Made by a program: the position numbers and the translations under genes
In this document: piece by piece, positions 5,564 to 6,175 of the stretch
Numbering within the stretch: the first letter of the stretch is position 1
Layout of the letters: every line of letters begins with the position of its first letter
Notes under the pieces: model-generated
What the model saw: the letters and a program-made list of their open reading frames with translations, nothing else
Told to the model about the DNA's origin: nothing
Database searches by the model: none
Assembly (NCBI GenBank): GCA_002293345.1
Contig: DBDB01000086.1
Span: 1-6,175, forward strand
Length of the DNA: 6,175 bases
DNA from: Alistipes sp. UBA943
GTDB taxonomy: Bacteria > Bacteroidota > Bacteroidia > Bacteroidales > Rikenellaceae
Reading direction: 5' to 3'

Positions 5564-6175
5564 ACTATTTGGCGGAGATACGCTTGTTCTACGACCGGCT
5601 GGAGATGACCCCGCTTTCACCGGCGGCGATTGCCCTATGGCACGGGTTGATGTACCTGGCCCACAAGGCGGGCTGGCCTGAGGAGCTGTCGATCCCCGTC
5701 AGCACATTGGAGGCACGCGCCCAGTTGGAACGCCGCAATGTGTATCGCACGCGAATGGCCCTCAAGGAGGTCGGTCTGATCGACTTCCGCGAGCGCGAGG
5801 GTAACCGCTCGGCGCTCTACAAACTCATCCCGCTGTACCATTTTGACACACAATCCGTCGCACAAAGTGTCCCACAAACGGACACAGAAAACGTCCCGCA
5901 ACCTGTCGCACAAACCCCCGTTTGCAGTACCGATTTGACACACAAAACGTCACCATATATAGATAAAAATATATCTCTTTCTAAAAAGATAAAGATAGAT
6001 TTTATCCATGAGACGGAGTGGCGCGAGTTGGTCGAGTCGTGGTTGGAGTATAAGCGAAGCCGCAACGAGAACTACAAATCCGAGCTGTCGGTGAAGAAGT
6101 TCCACACGATGCTGCGCAACTACGCCCGCGGCGACCCGGCGCTCGCCCGGACGATCATCGACAAAAGCATCGCCA
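5560..6175 (+). CDS. Phage/element replication-initiator-like protein, N-terminal 205 residues (runs off window)
   Basis: ATG 5560 overlaps the preceding TGA as ATGA, and the frame stays open to the window end (205 codons). Residues 1-93 look like a winged-helix replication domain: MNYLAEIRLFYDRLE, IALWHGLMYLAHKAGWPEEL, RNVYRTRMALKEVGLIDFRE, ALYKLIPLY. This start is known to me from replisome-organiser-like proteins in Bacteroidota and Firmicutes prophages and elements. A low-complexity linker with six tetrapeptide repeats (96-119: DTQS, VAQS, VPQT, DTEN, VPQP, VAQT) follows, then a second domain from about 148 (WRELVESWLEYKRSRNENYKSELSVKKFHTMLRNYARGD split over 154-192) of a type common in Bacteroidota elements. 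The DNA encoding the linker is an iteron-like array. Likely role: bind the origin and load the replicative helicase. Family call is moderately sure; the replication role is inferred. Confidence 0.65.
   Translation, partial: MNYLAEIRLFYDRLEMTPLSPAAIALWHGLMYLAHKAGWPEELSIPVSTLEARAQLERRNVYRTRMALKEVGLIDFREREGNRSALYKLIPLYHFDTQSVAQSVPQTDTENVPQPVAQTPVCSTDLTHKTSPYIDKNISLSKKIKIDFIHETEWRELVESWLEYKRSRNENYKSELSVKKFHTMLRNYARGDPALARTIIDKSIA
5845..5948 (+). repeat. 12-bp iteron-like array inside the initiator-like gene
   Basis: Six units start at 5845, 5857, 5869, 5881, 5893 and 5905, exactly 12 bases apart, with consensus GWCnCACAAnnn; a seventh lies at 5937-5948. G1, C3, C5, A8 and A9 are constant in all seven; A6 and C7 in six. 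The copies at 5845 and 5937 share TTTGACACACAA in full (5842-5853 and 5934-5945). The array is followed at once by A+T-rich DNA. This is the expected design of initiator binding sites at an origin. Confidence 0.6.
5955..6005 (+). other. A+T-rich stretch, candidate origin unwinding element
   Basis: Of 51 bases only seven are G or C (86% A+T) in an otherwise GC-rich gene. It begins seven bases after the last iteron-like unit, and TTATCCATG (6002-6010), seven of nine bases like a DnaA box, follows. It encodes the IDKNISLSKKIKID linker, which itself demands A-rich codons, so composition alone is not proof. Confidence 0.45.

Noticed and set aside
4889..5620. 243-codon minus-strand open frame
   Set aside because: Antisense to the RteC-like and helix-turn-helix genes, both with recognisable motifs; its own translation is Ser/Arg-rich without domains.
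5845..5948. CRISPR array
   Set aside because: Units are 12 bases and contiguous, with no spacers of CRISPR size and no cas genes; they are in frame within a gene.

Overview
The window most likely comes from a member of the Bacteroidota (Bacteroidales). The three best promoters carry the TAnnTTTG -7 box of that phylum (TAATTTTG, TATCTTTG, TATATTTG). Starts are mostly preceded by A-rich DNA rather than Shine-Dalgarno sites, and one protein resembles RteC, a regulator of Bacteroides conjugative transposons. Base composition is moderate and codon use fairly GC-rich, which would suit an Alistipes-like genus, but that is a guess.

Left part (1-3898, minus strand): a defence operon. A 1099-residue protein fuses a phospholipase-D-type nuclease domain to an SNF2-like helicase. 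Four bases behind it begins a second gene whose first 180 residues match, from memory, the N-terminal domain of Eco57I-type adenine methylases; the rest is outside the window. Together they look like a two-gene ATP-dependent restriction-modification system, transcribed from a promoter just upstream of the helicase. Next (3978-4400, minus) is a small flavin-binding pyridoxamine-phosphate-oxidase-like gene with its own promoter. I see no clear terminator or gene in 3899-3977.

Right part (4401-6175, plus strand): what looks like the control and replication module of an integrative element, divergent from the left part. In order: a promoter, a leader hairpin, an unrecognised 76-residue ORF, a terminator-like hairpin overlapping that ORF's stop codon and containing AGGAGG, a short ORF holding only an RteC-like C-terminal domain, an intergenic region with a hairpin and direct repeats, an excisionase/MerR-like helix-turn-helix gene, and, overlapping it by four bases (ATGA), the start of a phage-type replication-initiator-like gene that runs off the end.

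The most striking structure is inside that last gene. Six 12-bp repeats in exact 12-bp phase, plus one detached copy, lie just before a 51-bp stretch that is 86% A+T. This is the layout of an origin placed inside an initiator gene, as in lambda O. A second unexplained signal is the heptamer TGGGATA, found four times in the whole window, in two same-orientation pairs, one in each regulatory region of the right-hand module. I infer a shared regulator, possibly the helix-turn-helix protein. No tRNA, rRNA, CRISPR array, integrase or attachment site was found.
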